Positions 1 to 9,768 of a stretch of 64,000 nucleotides of DNA are shown one piece after another. The number at the start of each line of letters is the position of its first letter. Positions within the stretch are counted from its first letter, which is position 1. This DNA is from Flavimaricola sp. (GTDB lineage: Bacteria; Pseudomonadota; Alphaproteobacteria; Rhodobacterales; Rhodobacteraceae). Made by a program: the position numbers and the translations under genes. The stretch lies in assembly GCA_029255105.1 (NCBI GenBank), contig JAQWWH010000041.1, forward strand, positions 31,493-95,492. Direction: 5' to 3'. Below the pieces are notes generated by a model. It did no database searches. It saw nothing but the letters and a program-made list of their open reading frames with translations, and was not told the DNA's origin.

Positions 1-554
<554 letters not shown>

Positions 555-570
555 GTTCAGCCCCTTTCGC

Positions 571-1929
571 TTACCAGCGGCGCTCAAAGCGGCGACGAAG
601 AAGAATGGCGATGATATTCATCGTCATCAGGAAGAGGAGCAGGATGATAATGCCCCCCCATGCGCGTTCATAATAGGCCGGATCGGCGCGCTTGGCCCAT
701 TCATAAATCTGGGCCGGCATGGCCGAGTTCGGCGACAAGAAGCCTTCGGCGATCCCGTCGGGGTAGTTTGAGGCGATAAAGCCCACCATCCCGATCAGCA
801 ACAAGGGCGCGGTTTCACCCAGAGCCTGTGCCAGACCAAGGATCGTTCCCGTCAGAATGCCCGGCATGGCCAGCGGCAGGACGTGATGGAAGATCGACTG
901 CATCTTGGAGGCCCCTACCCCCAGTGCCGCGTCCCGGATCGAGGGCGGCACGGACTTGAGGCTGGCGCGGGTCGAGATGATGATAGTGGGCAGGGTCATC
1001 AACGTCAGGACAAGGCCCCCCACCAACGGTGCGGACTGGGGCAGATGCGCCACCTGAATAAAGATCGCAAGGCCAAGGATACCGAAAACGATGGACGGCA
1101 CGGCGGCGAGGTTTGAGATGTTGACCTCGATAAAGTCGGTGAACCTGTTCTGCGGGGCAAATTCCTCAAGATAGATCGAGGTCGCGACGCCAATGGGCAG
1201 CGACAAGACCAGAACCACCAGCATCATGAAAAAGCTGCCAATCATCGACACACCGATACCGGCCTGTTCGGGTCGCGACTCAGAGGCATCTGATCCGGTG
1301 ATGAAGGCCCAGTTGAACCGGCGCTCTACCAGTCCGGCCTCTTGCAGGGCGTCGACCACGTCCAGATGCTCGGGCGACAGGTTGCGGTCGCGGGCCAGAC
1401 TTTCGCGGGTCACGCGGCCCTTGAGGTATCCGTCCACCCGGCTCGAGGCGAGGACCTCGAACGTGACGGTCTGCCCGACAAGGGATGTATCATCCAGCAC
1501 CGCCCGGCGGATCTGCGCGGCTGCACCCGAGGACAGCATCTGGTCAAGATCGCCCACGGCAATCTCGGTCGTGATGCCACGGGCGACAAGCGTCTGTTCC
1601 AATGCCGCGTCGATGATGCCGCCGTAGCCAAAGGTCGTGGTCTTGGCGATCACTTCCGCGTCGCCGGTGCCATCAGGATCCAGCTTTTGCGCATCAAGCG
1701 TCACGTCCATCATCACGAAGGTCTGGGTAAAGGCCCGCGTTCCATTCGATACGATGGCTGTCAAAAGGGCGATCAGGAAGAACATCCCAACGGCAAGGGC
1801 CGCAATGCCATAGGCCTGAAACCGGGCCTCAGCCGCGTTACGCTTTTTCGTCCGCTCATCCAGTTGCAACAAGGATGTCTTGGCGCGGCTGTGCCCGTCG
1901 GTGGACCTGTCTGCGCTTGCGTCGGTCAT
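571..1929 (-). CDS. pstA: Phosphate ABC transporter permease PstA
   Basis: One of the two integral membrane subunits of the Pst phosphate importer. The C-terminal ~230 residues carry the permease fold, including the ATPase-coupling EAA segment ([20 protein letters not shown]). At 452 residues it is much longer than the ~296-residue enterobacterial PstA. The extra N-terminal part has one membrane helix near residues 40-62 and then a ~170-residue periplasmic-looking segment. Long PstA forms are, to my knowledge, common in alphaproteobacteria. The start overlaps the end of pstC by four bases, implying translational coupling, and pstB follows closely. Confidence 0.96.
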   Translation of the reverse strand: MTDASADRSTDGHSRAKTSLLQLDERTKKRNAAEARFQAYGIAALAVGMFFLIALLTAIVSNGTRAFTQTFVMMDVTLDAQKLDPDGTGDAEVIAKTTTFGYGGIIDAALEQTLVARGITTEIAVGDLDQMLSSGAAAQIRRAVLDDTSLVGQTVTFEVLASSRVDGYLKGRVTRESLARDRNLSPEHLDVVDALQEAGLVERRFNWAFITGSDASESRPEQAGIGVSMIGSFFMMLVVLVLSLPIGVATSIYLEEFAPQNRFTDFIEVNISNLAAVPSIVFGILGLAIFIQVAHLPQSAPLVGGLVLTLMTLPTIIISTRASLKSVPPSIRDAALGVGASKMQSIFHHVLPLAMPGILTGTILGLAQALGETAPLLLIGMVGFIASNYPDGIAEGFLSPNSAMPAQIYEWAKRADPAYYERAWGGIIILLLFLMTMNIIAILLRRRFERRW

Positions 1930-3398
1930 TCGTATTGCTCCCGGTACTTGCGGACGATCCAGAGGGCAAAGACGTTCAGGCCCAGTGTGATGACAAAGAG
2001 GGTCATGCCCAGTGAAAAGGCGACCAGCGCCTCGGGCGAGGAAAAATCGGCGTCCCCGGTCAGCTGACTGACGATCTTGGCGGTGACGGTCGTCATCGCC
2101 TCGAAGGGGTTCAGCGATAGGCGGGCTGCCGCCCCTGCCCCCAGAACCACGATCATCGTCTCCCCAATGGCGCGCGAGGCGGCCAGAAGGATGGCGCCGA
2201 CGATCCCCGGTAAAGCGGCAGGAAGAACCACCTGACGCACCGTTTCAGAGCGCGTTGCCCCAAGGCCAAGCGATCCGTCCCGCATCGACTGGGGCACCGC
2301 GTTGATGATGTCGTCTGACAGGGACGACACGAAGGGGATCAACATGATCCCCATGACAAGGCCCGCTGTCATGACTGCCGTGCCGCCGCCCATCCAGGTC
2401 ACACCCAGAATACCGCCTTCGCCAAACACGTTGACCAGAAGCGGCCCGACCGTCAGCAGGGCGAAAAGACCGTAGACGATGGTCGGGATACCGGCGAGCA
2501 CTTCAAGCAGTGGCTTGGCGATGGCCCGGACCTTGGGGGTGGCATATTCGGACAGGTAGATGGCGGCAAAAAGACCGATCGGCACCGCAACCGCCAAGGC
2601 GATGATCGAGATGTAGAACGTGCCCCACAGCAGCGGCAGGATCCCCAGCTCGGACCCGCCCCCAAAGGACGGGGACCATGTCAGGCCAAAGAAGAACTGG
2701 CTCGCCGGGTAAAGTCCAAAGAACTTTACCGTATTGAAGATCAGCGACAGGACGATGCCGACCGTCGTCAGGATGGCGATACAGGCCGCAGCAATCAGGA
2801 CGACCTTGATCCCGGCCTCAACCACGTTGCGGGCCCGGAAATCGCGGTTGGTCCGGGCCAGTGCAAAGACCGCCCCGACCAGAGCGACGCCAATGACGGC
2901 CACTACCATCAGAAAGCTGCCCGATGTGGAAAGGGTCCGGTACCGCTGAGCGGCAGCAAGGGTCTCGCGGCTGACATCGGACCCCAGGGCAACCCCAACC
3001 TGCGAAAGGCGTTCGCGCACATCGGTGAATTCCGTGCGGATATCGCGGGCGGCATCGTCGGTCATGACGCCTTGGCTGACTGCCAGATCAAGGCCATCGG
3101 CCACGCGTCGCACATCGCTTAGGACAAGGCCAAGGGTCCCGCTATCTCCCGCCTCGACCGAGGTGATCATCGGGGCGATCATCCGATTGATCGCCAGAGG
3201 CTGGGCAAACAGCCACAAGGCCAAAAGCAAAAGCGCGGGAACCGACGTCAGCATGGCGACGTGGCTTCCGTAATAGACCGGCAGGGAATGAAGATTGCGG
3301 ATGTTACCGTCTGCCGACTGCATGGCGCGGCCACGACCCACAACAAAGCCAACAGCAGCAAGGATCAGAACGATCAAGGCGATCCATAATGCGGACAT
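1926..3398 (-). CDS. pstC: Phosphate ABC transporter permease PstC
   Basis: Second membrane subunit of the Pst importer, pairing with PstA. The EAA-type cytoplasmic loop reads LGLGATRSETVRQVVLPAAL in the C-terminal third. The protein is 490 residues against ~319 in E. coli. The N-terminal extension has a membrane helix at about residues 2-20, another near 50-70, and a predicted periplasmic stretch before the next helix near 160-180. It lies 64 bases downstream of pstS, with a GC-rich hairpin in between, and overlaps pstA by four bases. Regulation is presumably from the Pho box upstream of pstS. Confidence 0.96.
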   Translation of the reverse strand: MSALWIALIVLILAAVGFVVGRGRAMQSADGNIRNLHSLPVYYGSHVAMLTSVPALLLLALWLFAQPLAINRMIAPMITSVEAGDSGTLGLVLSDVRRVADGLDLAVSQGVMTDDAARDIRTEFTDVRERLSQVGVALGSDVSRETLAAAQRYRTLSTSGSFLMVVAVIGVALVGAVFALARTNRDFRARNVVEAGIKVVLIAAACIAILTTVGIVLSLIFNTVKFFGLYPASQFFFGLTWSPSFGGGSELGILPLLWGTFYISIIALAVAVPIGLFAAIYLSEYATPKVRAIAKPLLEVLAGIPTIVYGLFALLTVGPLLVNVFGEGGILGVTWMGGGTAVMTAGLVMGIMLIPFVSSLSDDIINAVPQSMRDGSLGLGATRSETVRQVVLPAALPGIVGAILLAASRAIGETMIVVLGAGAAARLSLNPFEAMTTVTAKIVSQLTGDADFSSPEALVAFSLGMTLFVITLGLNVFALWIVRKYREQYE

Positions 3399-3431
3399 GT
3401 CAGCTCCAGGTAGTCAAATCTTGGGGTTGGA

Positions 3432-3450
3432 GGGCGGCTGGACGCCGCCC
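3432..3450 (-). promoter_or_regulatory. Intercistronic hairpin between pstS and pstC
   Basis: On the minus strand GGGCGGC and GCCGCCC form a perfect 7-bp stem around a 5-base loop, just after the pstS stop codon. There is no T-run, so it is not a full terminator. Such hairpins after a binding-protein gene commonly protect its mRNA or cause partial termination, giving more PstS than permease; that role is inferred here. Confidence 0.5.
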
Positions 3451-3462
3451 CCCGAAAGGCGA

Positions 3463-4497
3463 TTACATGTCGCCCATGGTCTCTTCTGCTGCGATCATGG
3501 CCTGAGTAGCGGCCAGCTCGGGGTCAGACACAAGGCCATACTGGGCCAGCGGGCCGGACGGGCCAGCCATGTCGTCGGACACGAAGAACTCAGCGTATTC
3601 CTTCAGGCCGGGGATGACGCCGATGTGAGCCTTCTTGATGTAGAAGTACAGCGGACGCGACACGGGGTACTCGGCCGATGCGATGGCTTCGACGGTGGGA
3701 ACAACGCCGTTCATGGTCGCAACCTGAAGGGTGTCGGTGTTGTTCTCGTAGAAGGCCAGACCAAAGATGCCGATGCCGTTCGGGTTCGAGCCGATGCGGG
3801 CCAGGGTCTCGGTGTAGTCGCCATCGATGTCGATCGAGATGCCGTCGGTGCGCACTGCAATGCAGGCGTCCTCAGCGTCGTCCTCGGACATGCCCGAAGC
3901 GATCATGCCTTCCAGGGCGCCAGTGGCTTCGCAGCCAGCTGCCAGAACCTGCTCTTCGAACACTTCGCGTGTGCCGTGGCGGGTGCCGGGGATGAAGGCC
4001 AGGATTTCCTGGTCGGGGAACGACGGGTTGACCTGGTTCCAGTTGGTGTTGGGGTTCTCGACCACGGCACCGTCAACGACGATCATCGGGGCCAGAGCCA
4101 GGAACCAGTCAGACGGGGTAAAGGCGAAAGACGCGCCATTGATGTCGGACGCGAAAACGATTCCATCGTAGCCGATGCGAACCTCGATGATGTCGGTCAC
4201 GCCGTTGGCAGCACAGGCTTCGATCTCACCGGCACGGATGCCGCGCGATGCGTTGGCGATGTCGATCTGGTTCTCGCCGACGCCCTCACAGAAGCGGGCC
4301 AGACCAGCAGAGGAACCGCCGGATTCGACAACGGGTGTCGGGAAGTCGAAGTTTTCGCCAAAGGCTTCTGCCACGATCGAGGCGTAGGGCAGGACGGTGG
4401 ACGAACCGGCGACCTGGACGTTGTCACGGGCCGCAGCCGAAGTTGCGAGCGCTGCAGAGATGGCCAGCGCAGAGGCGGCCAGTTTCACGAAGGACAT
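3463..4497 (-). CDS. pstS: Periplasmic phosphate-binding protein PstS
   Basis: Phosphate-binding subunit that delivers inorganic phosphate to PstCAB. The 344-residue product begins with a Sec signal peptide (about residues 1-23, ending near SAAARDN). The mature protein opens with the typical VQVAGSSTVLPY strand-loop and has the ESGGSSAGL phosphate-binding loop at about residues 58-66. Many CDS of this type in marine alphaproteobacteria look the same. It is the first gene after the Pho box and is followed by pstC. Confidence 0.96.
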   Translation of the reverse strand: MSFVKLAASALAISAALATSAAARDNVQVAGSSTVLPYASIVAEAFGENFDFPTPVVESGGSSAGLARFCEGVGENQIDIANASRGIRAGEIEACAANGVTDIIEVRIGYDGIVFASDINGASFAFTPSDWFLALAPMIVVDGAVVENPNTNWNQVNPSFPDQEILAFIPGTRHGTREVFEEQVLAAGCEATGALEGMIASGMSEDDAEDACIAVRTDGISIDIDGDYTETLARIGSNPNGIGIFGLAFYENNTDTLQVATMNGVVPTVEAIASAEYPVSRPLYFYIKKAHIGVIPGLKEYAEFFVSDDMAGPSGPLAQYGLVSDPELAATQAMIAAEETMGDM

Positions 4498-4578
4498 ATG
4501 ATGCTCCTGTAATTCCGTTTGTCAGACCGCACGCGAACCGGCGATCTCTGCCGACCTGCTAGGCCCCCTGCACCAACC

Positions 4579-4611
4579 TTTTGTGACATTTTTGTAAAAG
4601 TTATGTGACAG
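4579..4611 (-). promoter_or_regulatory. Pho box (three tandem 11-bp PhoB repeats) upstream of pstS
   Basis: Read on the minus strand, three consecutive 11-base units occur: CTGTCACATAA, CTTTTACAAAA, ATGTCACAAAA. Each fits the PhoB half-site pattern of a CTGTCA-like core plus an AT-rich spacer. The block sits about 80-115 bases upstream of the pstS start. Phosphate-starvation induction of pstSCAB by PhoB is therefore expected. Confidence 0.85.
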
Positions 4612-4658
4612 TCCACTTTAGCCCAAAGATCCGGCCCCAAAGTGACCCAAGGTAAGGT

Positions 4659-5759
4659 TTATTCCAGAGGCAGGATGACCATGAAACGACTACCTTTTCC
4701 CAGTTCGCTGTCGATGCGAAGACGCCCGCGATGCCGGTTCACGATATGCTTCACAATCGCAAGCCCTAGTCCCGTCCCCCCCATTTCGCGCGACCTGTGG
4801 TTGTCGACGCGGTAGAATCGCTCGGTCAGGCGGGGAATATGGTGGGGGGCGATTCCCTCTCCGTGGTCGGTGACAGAGATCCGGACGCCCTTGGACCTCA
4901 AGCTCGGCTCTTCTACCGGGCCGGACAGGGCGATCTCGACCTGCTTGTCGTTGCCACCATACTTGACCGCGTTCTCGATCAGGTTGGTGATGACCTGCTG
5001 CAACTGACGGCCATCGCCCGGGATCTCGGGAAAGGTTGCGGCCATGGCACCGGCCATGGCACCGGCCTGGGTTTCGGCCTGGGTTTCTGCAAGGGCTACT
5101 GGCCTCTCGACCACGAGGCGGACGCCGGCCTTTTCGGCCACGGGGGTAATTGCCGCCACGACCCGGTCCAATATGGCGGACAGGTCCACCATGTCGCGCG
5201 GGCGCATTCGCTCTTCCTGTTCCACCCGGCTTAGCCAGAGAAGGTCGTCGACCAGTCTTGCCATGCGACCGGCCTCTTTCTCCATGATGCCCAGGAACCG
5301 AGTCCGGGCCTCGGGGTCGTCGCGGGCCGCCCCTTTGAGGGTTTCGACAAAGCCCAAAAGGGCCGTCAGCGGGGTGCGCAATTCGTGGCTCACGTTAGCT
5401 ACGAAGTCGCGTCGGATCTGGCTCGATTCCTCGACCGCGGTCATGTCCTCAAAGCTGAGAACGACGCCGCGCCCCACCTGCATTGGCACAGCACCGACCG
5501 TAACCTGCCAGTATGTATCCCTGCGCCCTTCGGTTCCCAGATATCGGGTCTGCCTTACCGTCCCATCCCGCACCGTCTGTTCGATTGCATCGAGGATCGC
5601 TGGCTGACGAAATGCAGTAATGTAATGCATGCCCCGACCGTCGTTGCCGAACAGACGGATCGCGGCCTCATTGACCTCGGCCACACGTTCGTTCGGACCG
5701 ACAATGACAACCGGCATGGGAAGCACTGTTATAAGAGAAGAAAGCGTTTCAGGCAGCAT
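4659..5759 (-). CDS. phoR: Phosphate regulon sensor histidine kinase PhoR
   Basis: Histidine kinase expected to phosphorylate PhoB when phosphate is scarce. It has 366 residues: a PAS domain (about 8-105), HisKA with phospho-acceptor His near 125 (VANVSHELRTPL), an N box NLIENAVKYGG near 259-269, and HATPase motifs to the end. No convincing transmembrane helix is visible, unlike the ~431-residue E. coli PhoR, so it looks like a soluble PAS-type PhoR. Between HisKA and HATPase there is a repetitive AETQAETQ/AGAMAGAMA stretch encoded by 12-base tandem duplications. It lies upstream of pstS and on the same strand, but the Pho box lies between the two genes. Confidence 0.9.
   Translation of the reverse strand: MLPETLSSLITVLPMPVVIVGPNERVAEVNEAAIRLFGNDGRGMHYITAFRQPAILDAIEQTVRDGTVRQTRYLGTEGRRDTYWQVTVGAVPMQVGRGVVLSFEDMTAVEESSQIRRDFVANVSHELRTPLTALLGFVETLKGAARDDPEARTRFLGIMEKEAGRMARLVDDLLWLSRVEQEERMRPRDMVDLSAILDRVVAAITPVAEKAGVRLVVERPVALAETQAETQAGAMAGAMAATFPEIPGDGRQLQQVITNLIENAVKYGGNDKQVEIALSGPVEEPSLRSKGVRISVTDHGEGIAPHHIPRLTERFYRVDNHRSREMGGTGLGLAIVKHIVNRHRGRLRIDSELGKGSRFMVILPLE
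5041..5088. repeat. Two adjacent 12-bp tandem duplications inside phoR
   Basis: GCCATGGCACCG occurs twice in a row, followed immediately by GCCTGGGTTTCG and GCCTGGGTTTCT. The reading frame is kept, giving the AETQAETQ and AGAMAGAMA peptides in the linker before the ATPase domain. Confidence 0.9.
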
Positions 5760-6041
5760 TTCGAAATTTGGTCCAATTCTGGAGCTTCATGCCGATTGGT
5801 CACGATTCGAGAACAATTGCAAAAGGTCTGGTTTTCACTACTTGACCCAACGTGCGGCGGGCTGTTGATGTTCCTAACATAGGTCAAAACCAGTCTGTCG
5901 TGGAATGTCATTGTTCTTCTGAGGTTTTATGTGACCGTCCCAACTGGATTGACATGTGCGATCTCGAGGGCGGCGGCGTTATAGATGGCAAAGACCATGA
6001 TGATTGTAGGCACACTGGAACACTGAAATTCGGCAGTTGCG

Positions 6042-6329
6042 ATGCTGCAAGTCGCAACGGGTCTGGTTTTCGTTGACTATTCAAACGTCAAGCAAAGCAT
6101 TTGGTCCGACCCGTCAATGGATCTGGTTCTCTCGGCACTTGTCTCATCCGACTTTGACGCCCTTGATGTAGCGCAGCAACTGACGGATGCCGGGTTCACC
6201 GGCAAATATCGCGCCGTCGCCAAAAGCCTGCCAAACCCAGCAGCCGTAAAAGCCGAAGTAAGCTGGATTGCCCCACAGCTGGATTTCGACATCTTCATCC
6301 TGGACCAGTTGTCCCCTGACGCATCATGA
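6042..6329 (+). CDS. Conserved-looking hypothetical protein, 95 aa (receiver-like C-terminal half)
   Basis: Function unknown. The 95-residue product contains SALVSSDFDALDVAQQL and GKYRAVAKSLPNP, which look like the second half of a response-regulator receiver fold often seen in small Rhodobacteraceae proteins. No phospho-acceptor aspartate region precedes it. An in-frame TGA lies 18 bases upstream of the ATG, so it cannot be extended, and no good ribosome site is visible. It may be a remnant of a larger gene or a genuine small protein. It overlaps the end of the convergent Cys/Met lyase gene by six bases. Confidence 0.5.
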   Translation: MLQVATGLVFVDYSNVKQSIWSDPSMDLVLSALVSSDFDALDVAQQLTDAGFTGKYRAVAKSLPNPAAVKAEVSWIAPQLDFDIFILDQLSPDAS

Positions 6330-7511
6330 GGCGGCGCGGGCGGCCCTGACCATCTCGGAGATCAGCAACTCCGGCTCTTCTATCCCCACGGACACCCGGA
6401 AAAAGCCCTGACTGATGCCAAGGTCAGCCTGCGCCTCGGCACTAAGCGCCCTGTGCGAGGATGAGGCGGGATGTGACAGGGTCGTGCCCACGTCCCCCAG
6501 CGTCGGGGCAAAGGCCACATCGGGCGCGGCCCGGGTCATGGCATTGGCCGCAGCCCTGCCCCCGGCCAGTTCAAAGCTCAGCATATTGCCGCCCTGCCCG
6601 CCAAACAGGCCTACCGCCCGGTTGTGGTCGGGGTGGTCGGGCCGGGTCGGATAGATCACCCGCGTCACCCCCGGCACCTCTGCCAGCGCATCGGCCAACA
6701 GTCGGGCCGTGGACTGCGACCGGTCAAAGCGCAGGTCAAAGGAATGCATCCCCCGTTCCGCCATCCAGCAGTCATAGGGGCTGGGCGTCATGCCCCAGGT
6801 GGCGTTCGCGGTGGCAATGGCCAGCCGCAGATCGGGATCGCGGGCGGCAACGTAGCCCAGAGTGGCATCCGAATGACCGGCCAAAAGCTTTGTCACAGAA
6901 TGAATAGTGATGTCGGCCCCGTGGGCAAACGGCTGATACAGACGCGGGGTGGTGAAGGTGTTGTCAACGACCAGCAGGATGCCGTGTTCCTTGGCCAGGG
7001 CGGCAATCCCCTCCATATCCGCCACGCGGATTGTGGGGTTCGAGATGACCTCGACCACGATCATCCGCGTATTAGGGCGGAGTGCGGCCCGCATGGCCCC
7101 TACATCGGTGGGATCAGCCACCGATGTATCGATGCCAAAGCGGGGCAGATCCTGCGTCATCAGGCGCAGAGTGCGGCCGTATAGCTGGTCGCCCCCCAGC
7201 ACATGATCCCCCGCCTTCAACACCCCGAGGAACGCGGCCCCGATGGCCGCCATGCCCGAGCCTGTCATGATACCGGGTGTGTCAAACAACTCCGGCGCCC
7301 CTTCCAGCATGTCGATCTTGGCAGCCACCACGTCGGCATTGGGGTGGCCTTCGCGGGCGTAGGTGTAGCCGGTTCCATCCGTATACTGCGCATCCAGCGC
7401 GTCTGGGTCGGGCGAGGCATATACGACAGACGGTTGCAGCGGCGTGACCACCGGGCGCGAGGTCGAGGTGGGCCAGCTCGTCCGGCGGACGAGGCTCTTG
7501 GGGATGTCCAT
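6324..7511 (-). CDS. Cys/Met metabolism PLP-dependent lyase (cystathionine beta/gamma-lyase type)
   Basis: A trans-sulfuration-family PLP enzyme that acts on sulfur amino acids such as cystathionine or methionine; the exact substrate cannot be read from sequence. The schiff-base lysine is in SVTKLLAGHSD at about residue 208. The cofactor-binding VVDNTFTTPRLYQP and the phosphate-binding GSGMAAIGAAF segments are present. Length (395) is normal for the family. It is the last gene of the minus-strand run yicC-gmk-gammaCA-lyase, one base after the carbonic anhydrase gene. Confidence 0.85.
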   Translation of the reverse strand: MDIPKSLVRRTSWPTSTSRPVVTPLQPSVVYASPDPDALDAQYTDGTGYTYAREGHPNADVVAAKIDMLEGAPELFDTPGIMTGSGMAAIGAAFLGVLKAGDHVLGGDQLYGRTLRLMTQDLPRFGIDTSVADPTDVGAMRAALRPNTRMIVVEVISNPTIRVADMEGIAALAKEHGILLVVDNTFTTPRLYQPFAHGADITIHSVTKLLAGHSDATLGYVAARDPDLRLAIATANATWGMTPSPYDCWMAERGMHSFDLRFDRSQSTARLLADALAEVPGVTRVIYPTRPDHPDHNRAVGLFGGQGGNMLSFELAGGRAAANAMTRAAPDVAFAPTLGDVGTTLSHPASSSHRALSAEAQADLGISQGFFRVSVGIEEPELLISEMVRAARAAS

Positions 7512-7512
7512 G

Positions 7513-8031
7513 TCAGACCTCTTTCAACCCGTCGCGAAACCTGCGGGCGTTGCTTTGGTAGTTCAGGGCCGAGGCACGCAGCTCTTCGATGGCCTCTTCG
7601 TCCAGCATGCGGGTGACCTTGCCCGGCGCACCTATGACGAGCGAGCCGTCGGGGATCACCTTGCCTTCGGGGATCAGGGCCCCTGCCCCGATCAGGCAAT
7701 TGCGCCCGATGACCGCCCGGTTGAGGACCGTGGCCCCCATCCCGATCAGGCTGTTGTCGCCGATGGTGCAGCCATGCAGCATCGCCTTGTGCCCGATGGT
7801 GCAGCCCGCGCCGATGGTGATCGGACAGCCCGGATCGGTGTGCAGGACGCTGTTTTCCTGAATATTGGACCCTTCGCCCAGCACAATCGCCTCGTAGTCG
7901 CCCCGGATCACTGTTCCGAACCAGACCGACGAATGGGCCGACAGGGTGACCCGGCCGATGATGTGACAGCCGGGGGCGACCCAGGCGGTTTCGGCGATGC
8001 GGGGGCTGGTGCCGTCGATGGAATAGATCAT
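7513..8031 (-). CDS. Gamma-class carbonic anhydrase family protein (hexapeptide)
   Basis: Left-handed beta-helix protein of 172 residues, the usual size for the YrdA/PaaY/gamma-CA family. Repeated hexapeptides (for example [20 protein letters not shown]) and three histidines placed as zinc ligands are visible ([13 protein letters not shown]). Members may bind metal and hydrate CO2, but many are catalytically silent, so the activity is uncertain. Its ATG overlaps the guanylate kinase stop by four bases. Confidence 0.88.
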   Translation of the reverse strand: MIYSIDGTSPRIAETAWVAPGCHIIGRVTLSAHSSVWFGTVIRGDYEAIVLGEGSNIQENSVLHTDPGCPITIGAGCTIGHKAMLHGCTIGDNSLIGMGATVLNRAVIGRNCLIGAGALIPEGKVIPDGSLVIGAPGKVTRMLDEEAIEELRASALNYQSNARRFRDGLKEV

Positions 8032-8678
8032 GACTGCTCCTCAAACTCGGACTGCAACTTGCGGACGTGATCGGTCAGGCCGGGTTGCTGACTGCGCCGA
8101 AGACGCTCTGCCGTCACGATGCTTTTCAGCTTCGCCTCGGTCGCGTCCAGATCGTCGTTGACCAGAACGTAGTCGTAGCCGTCCCAATGGCTGATCTCGT
8201 CCCAGCTTTTGAGCATTCTTTTGGCAATCGTCTCGGGCCCGTCCTGGCCCCGGCTGACCAGCCGGCGGCGCAGTTCCGCGATTGAGGGCGGCAGGAAGAA
8301 GATCGACAGCACGTGTTTGCCAAGAGCCGAGTTCTTGATTTGCTGCGCCCCTTGCCAGTCCACATCAAACAAAACGTCCCGCCCGTCTTCGATGGCCGCC
8401 TCAACCGGTCCTCGAGGGGAGCCGTAGAAATTGCCGAACACATGCGCATGCTCAAGCATCTGGCCATCGGCGACCTGCGATTTGAAGGCGGCCTCTGTCA
8501 GAAAGTGGTAGTCGCTGCCATCCACCTCGCCCGGACGCGGGGCACGGGTTGTGGCCGAAACCGAAAACCGGATCGTGTCGTCCCAGTCGCGCAGGCGCCG
8601 GGTCAACGTCGTCTTGCCCGCCCCCGAAGGCGAGGACAGGATGATAAGTAGGCCGCGACGAGAGGATGGGGCTGACAT
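8028..8678 (-). CDS. gmk: Guanylate kinase
   Basis: Phosphorylates GMP/dGMP with ATP to GDP/dGDP in purine metabolism. The 216-residue protein has the P-loop [10 protein letters not shown] near residues 15-24, the GMP-binding region [19 protein letters not shown], and the lid-to-core segment [12 protein letters not shown]. Length matches the family. It sits three bases after yicC, a pairing (yicC-gmk) conserved across proteobacteria. Confidence 0.96.
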   Translation of the reverse strand: MSAPSSRRGLLIILSSPSGAGKTTLTRRLRDWDDTIRFSVSATTRAPRPGEVDGSDYHFLTEAAFKSQVADGQMLEHAHVFGNFYGSPRGPVEAAIEDGRDVLFDVDWQGAQQIKNSALGKHVLSIFFLPPSIAELRRRLVSRGQDGPETIAKRMLKSWDEISHWDGYDYVLVNDDLDATEAKLKSIVTAERLRRSQQPGLTDHVRKLQSEFEEQS

Positions 8679-8681
8679 GGG

Positions 8682-9566
8682 CTATTCCACGTTCTGGATT
8701 TGCTCGCGCATCTGGTCGATGGCAGCCTTGAGGTCAAGGCCGATCCGGGTCAGCGGGGCCGAACCAGACTTGGAGCAGACGGTATTGGCCTCGCGGTTGA
8801 ATTCCTGGGTCAGGAAATCCAGCTTGCGGCCCTGAGGGCCATCCGTGGCCAAAAGAACCCTTGCCGCCGCGATATGGGCGCGCAGCCGGTCAAGCTCTTC
8901 GGTGATGTCGGATTTGACGGCCAAGAGGGCAAGTTCCTGTGCAATGCGGCCTTCCTCGACCTCTGTCACATCCGTCACGATCCGGCGCAGCGCGGCGGAA
9001 AGCGAGGCGCGCACCTCAGGGCGGCGGGCCTCTGCCGCGGCACTCGCCTCTTCGATCAGGCCTTCGATGCTGTCCAACTGGGCGGCGATGACCCCATGCA
9101 GTGCCGCCCCTTCCGAGGCGCGCATGGCGGCGAAATCGGCAAGCAATAGATCGAAATCCGCCAACAGCGCCTCTGGCAGGCCCTCGTCGCTGCCCTCGGC
9201 CGGGCTTTGACCCTGCACGATAACGCCGCGTTGGCCCAGCACATCCGCCGCAGTCGGCTGACCCAGAGTGACGCCCATGGCAAAGGCCCGTTCCTGCACC
9301 TGGTCCAATGCGCCCAGCACCCGGTCAAGCTGGTCCTGGTCCAGAACCAGTGCTGTCGCCGCCTCGTCCCGCGTCAGGCGAAGCCCGACGGTCACGTTGC
9401 CCCGCGTCAGCCGGGCCGACAATGCCGCCCGCAGACCCGCCTCGAGCCCCGGGATCCCTTCGGGAAGCCGCAGCCGAAGATCCAGACCGCGCCCGTTCAC
9501 ACCCCGCATTTCCCAGGCCCAAGCCTGTGTCGCGTGGCTGCCGGTACGGCTGGCAAAAGCTGTCAT
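8682..9566 (-). CDS. YicC family protein (stress-response endoribonuclease family)
   Basis: YicC/YloC-family protein, about 294 residues from the chosen start. The ORF track begins 29 codons earlier, but family members start at S-M-T-A/G-F-A, and MTAFASRTG fits the ATG at 9566; a TTG four codons upstream is another option. The N-terminal YicC-like region and the C-terminal DUF1732 region (ending MREQIQNVE) are both visible, including FLTQEFNREANT, a conserved block. Family members are reported as RNases. It is cotranscribed with gmk. Confidence 0.92.
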   Translation of the reverse strand: MTAFASRTGSHATQAWAWEMRGVNGRGLDLRLRLPEGIPGLEAGLRAALSARLTRGNVTVGLRLTRDEAATALVLDQDQLDRVLGALDQVQERAFAMGVTLGQPTAADVLGQRGVIVQGQSPAEGSDEGLPEALLADFDLLLADFAAMRASEGAALHGVIAAQLDSIEGLIEEASAAAEARRPEVRASLSAALRRIVTDVTEVEEGRIAQELALLAVKSDITEELDRLRAHIAAARVLLATDGPQGRKLDFLTQEFNREANTVCSKSGSAPLTRIGLDLKAAIDQMREQIQNVE

Positions 9567-9768
9567 GGACTGAAGCAAGGCAAAGCTTTCTGAAAGGGGA
9601 GGACAGGAAAACGTATCCCCGCACAGGTAATGGCAAACCATGCCGAGGGGCAACCCTGCGTCGGTTAGCGGGACGGAACGTTAACCTTTTAGGCAATTTC
9701 AGGGCACCAGAATCGGGCCCGGAGCGTATACCTAAACAGGCGATTAACGGGCGGGGAGAGTTTTGCCG

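Noticed and set aside
5852-6076. 74-residue plus-strand ORF between phoR and the 95-residue gene
   Set aside because: No ribosome site, no recognisable motif, irregular composition; likely non-coding.
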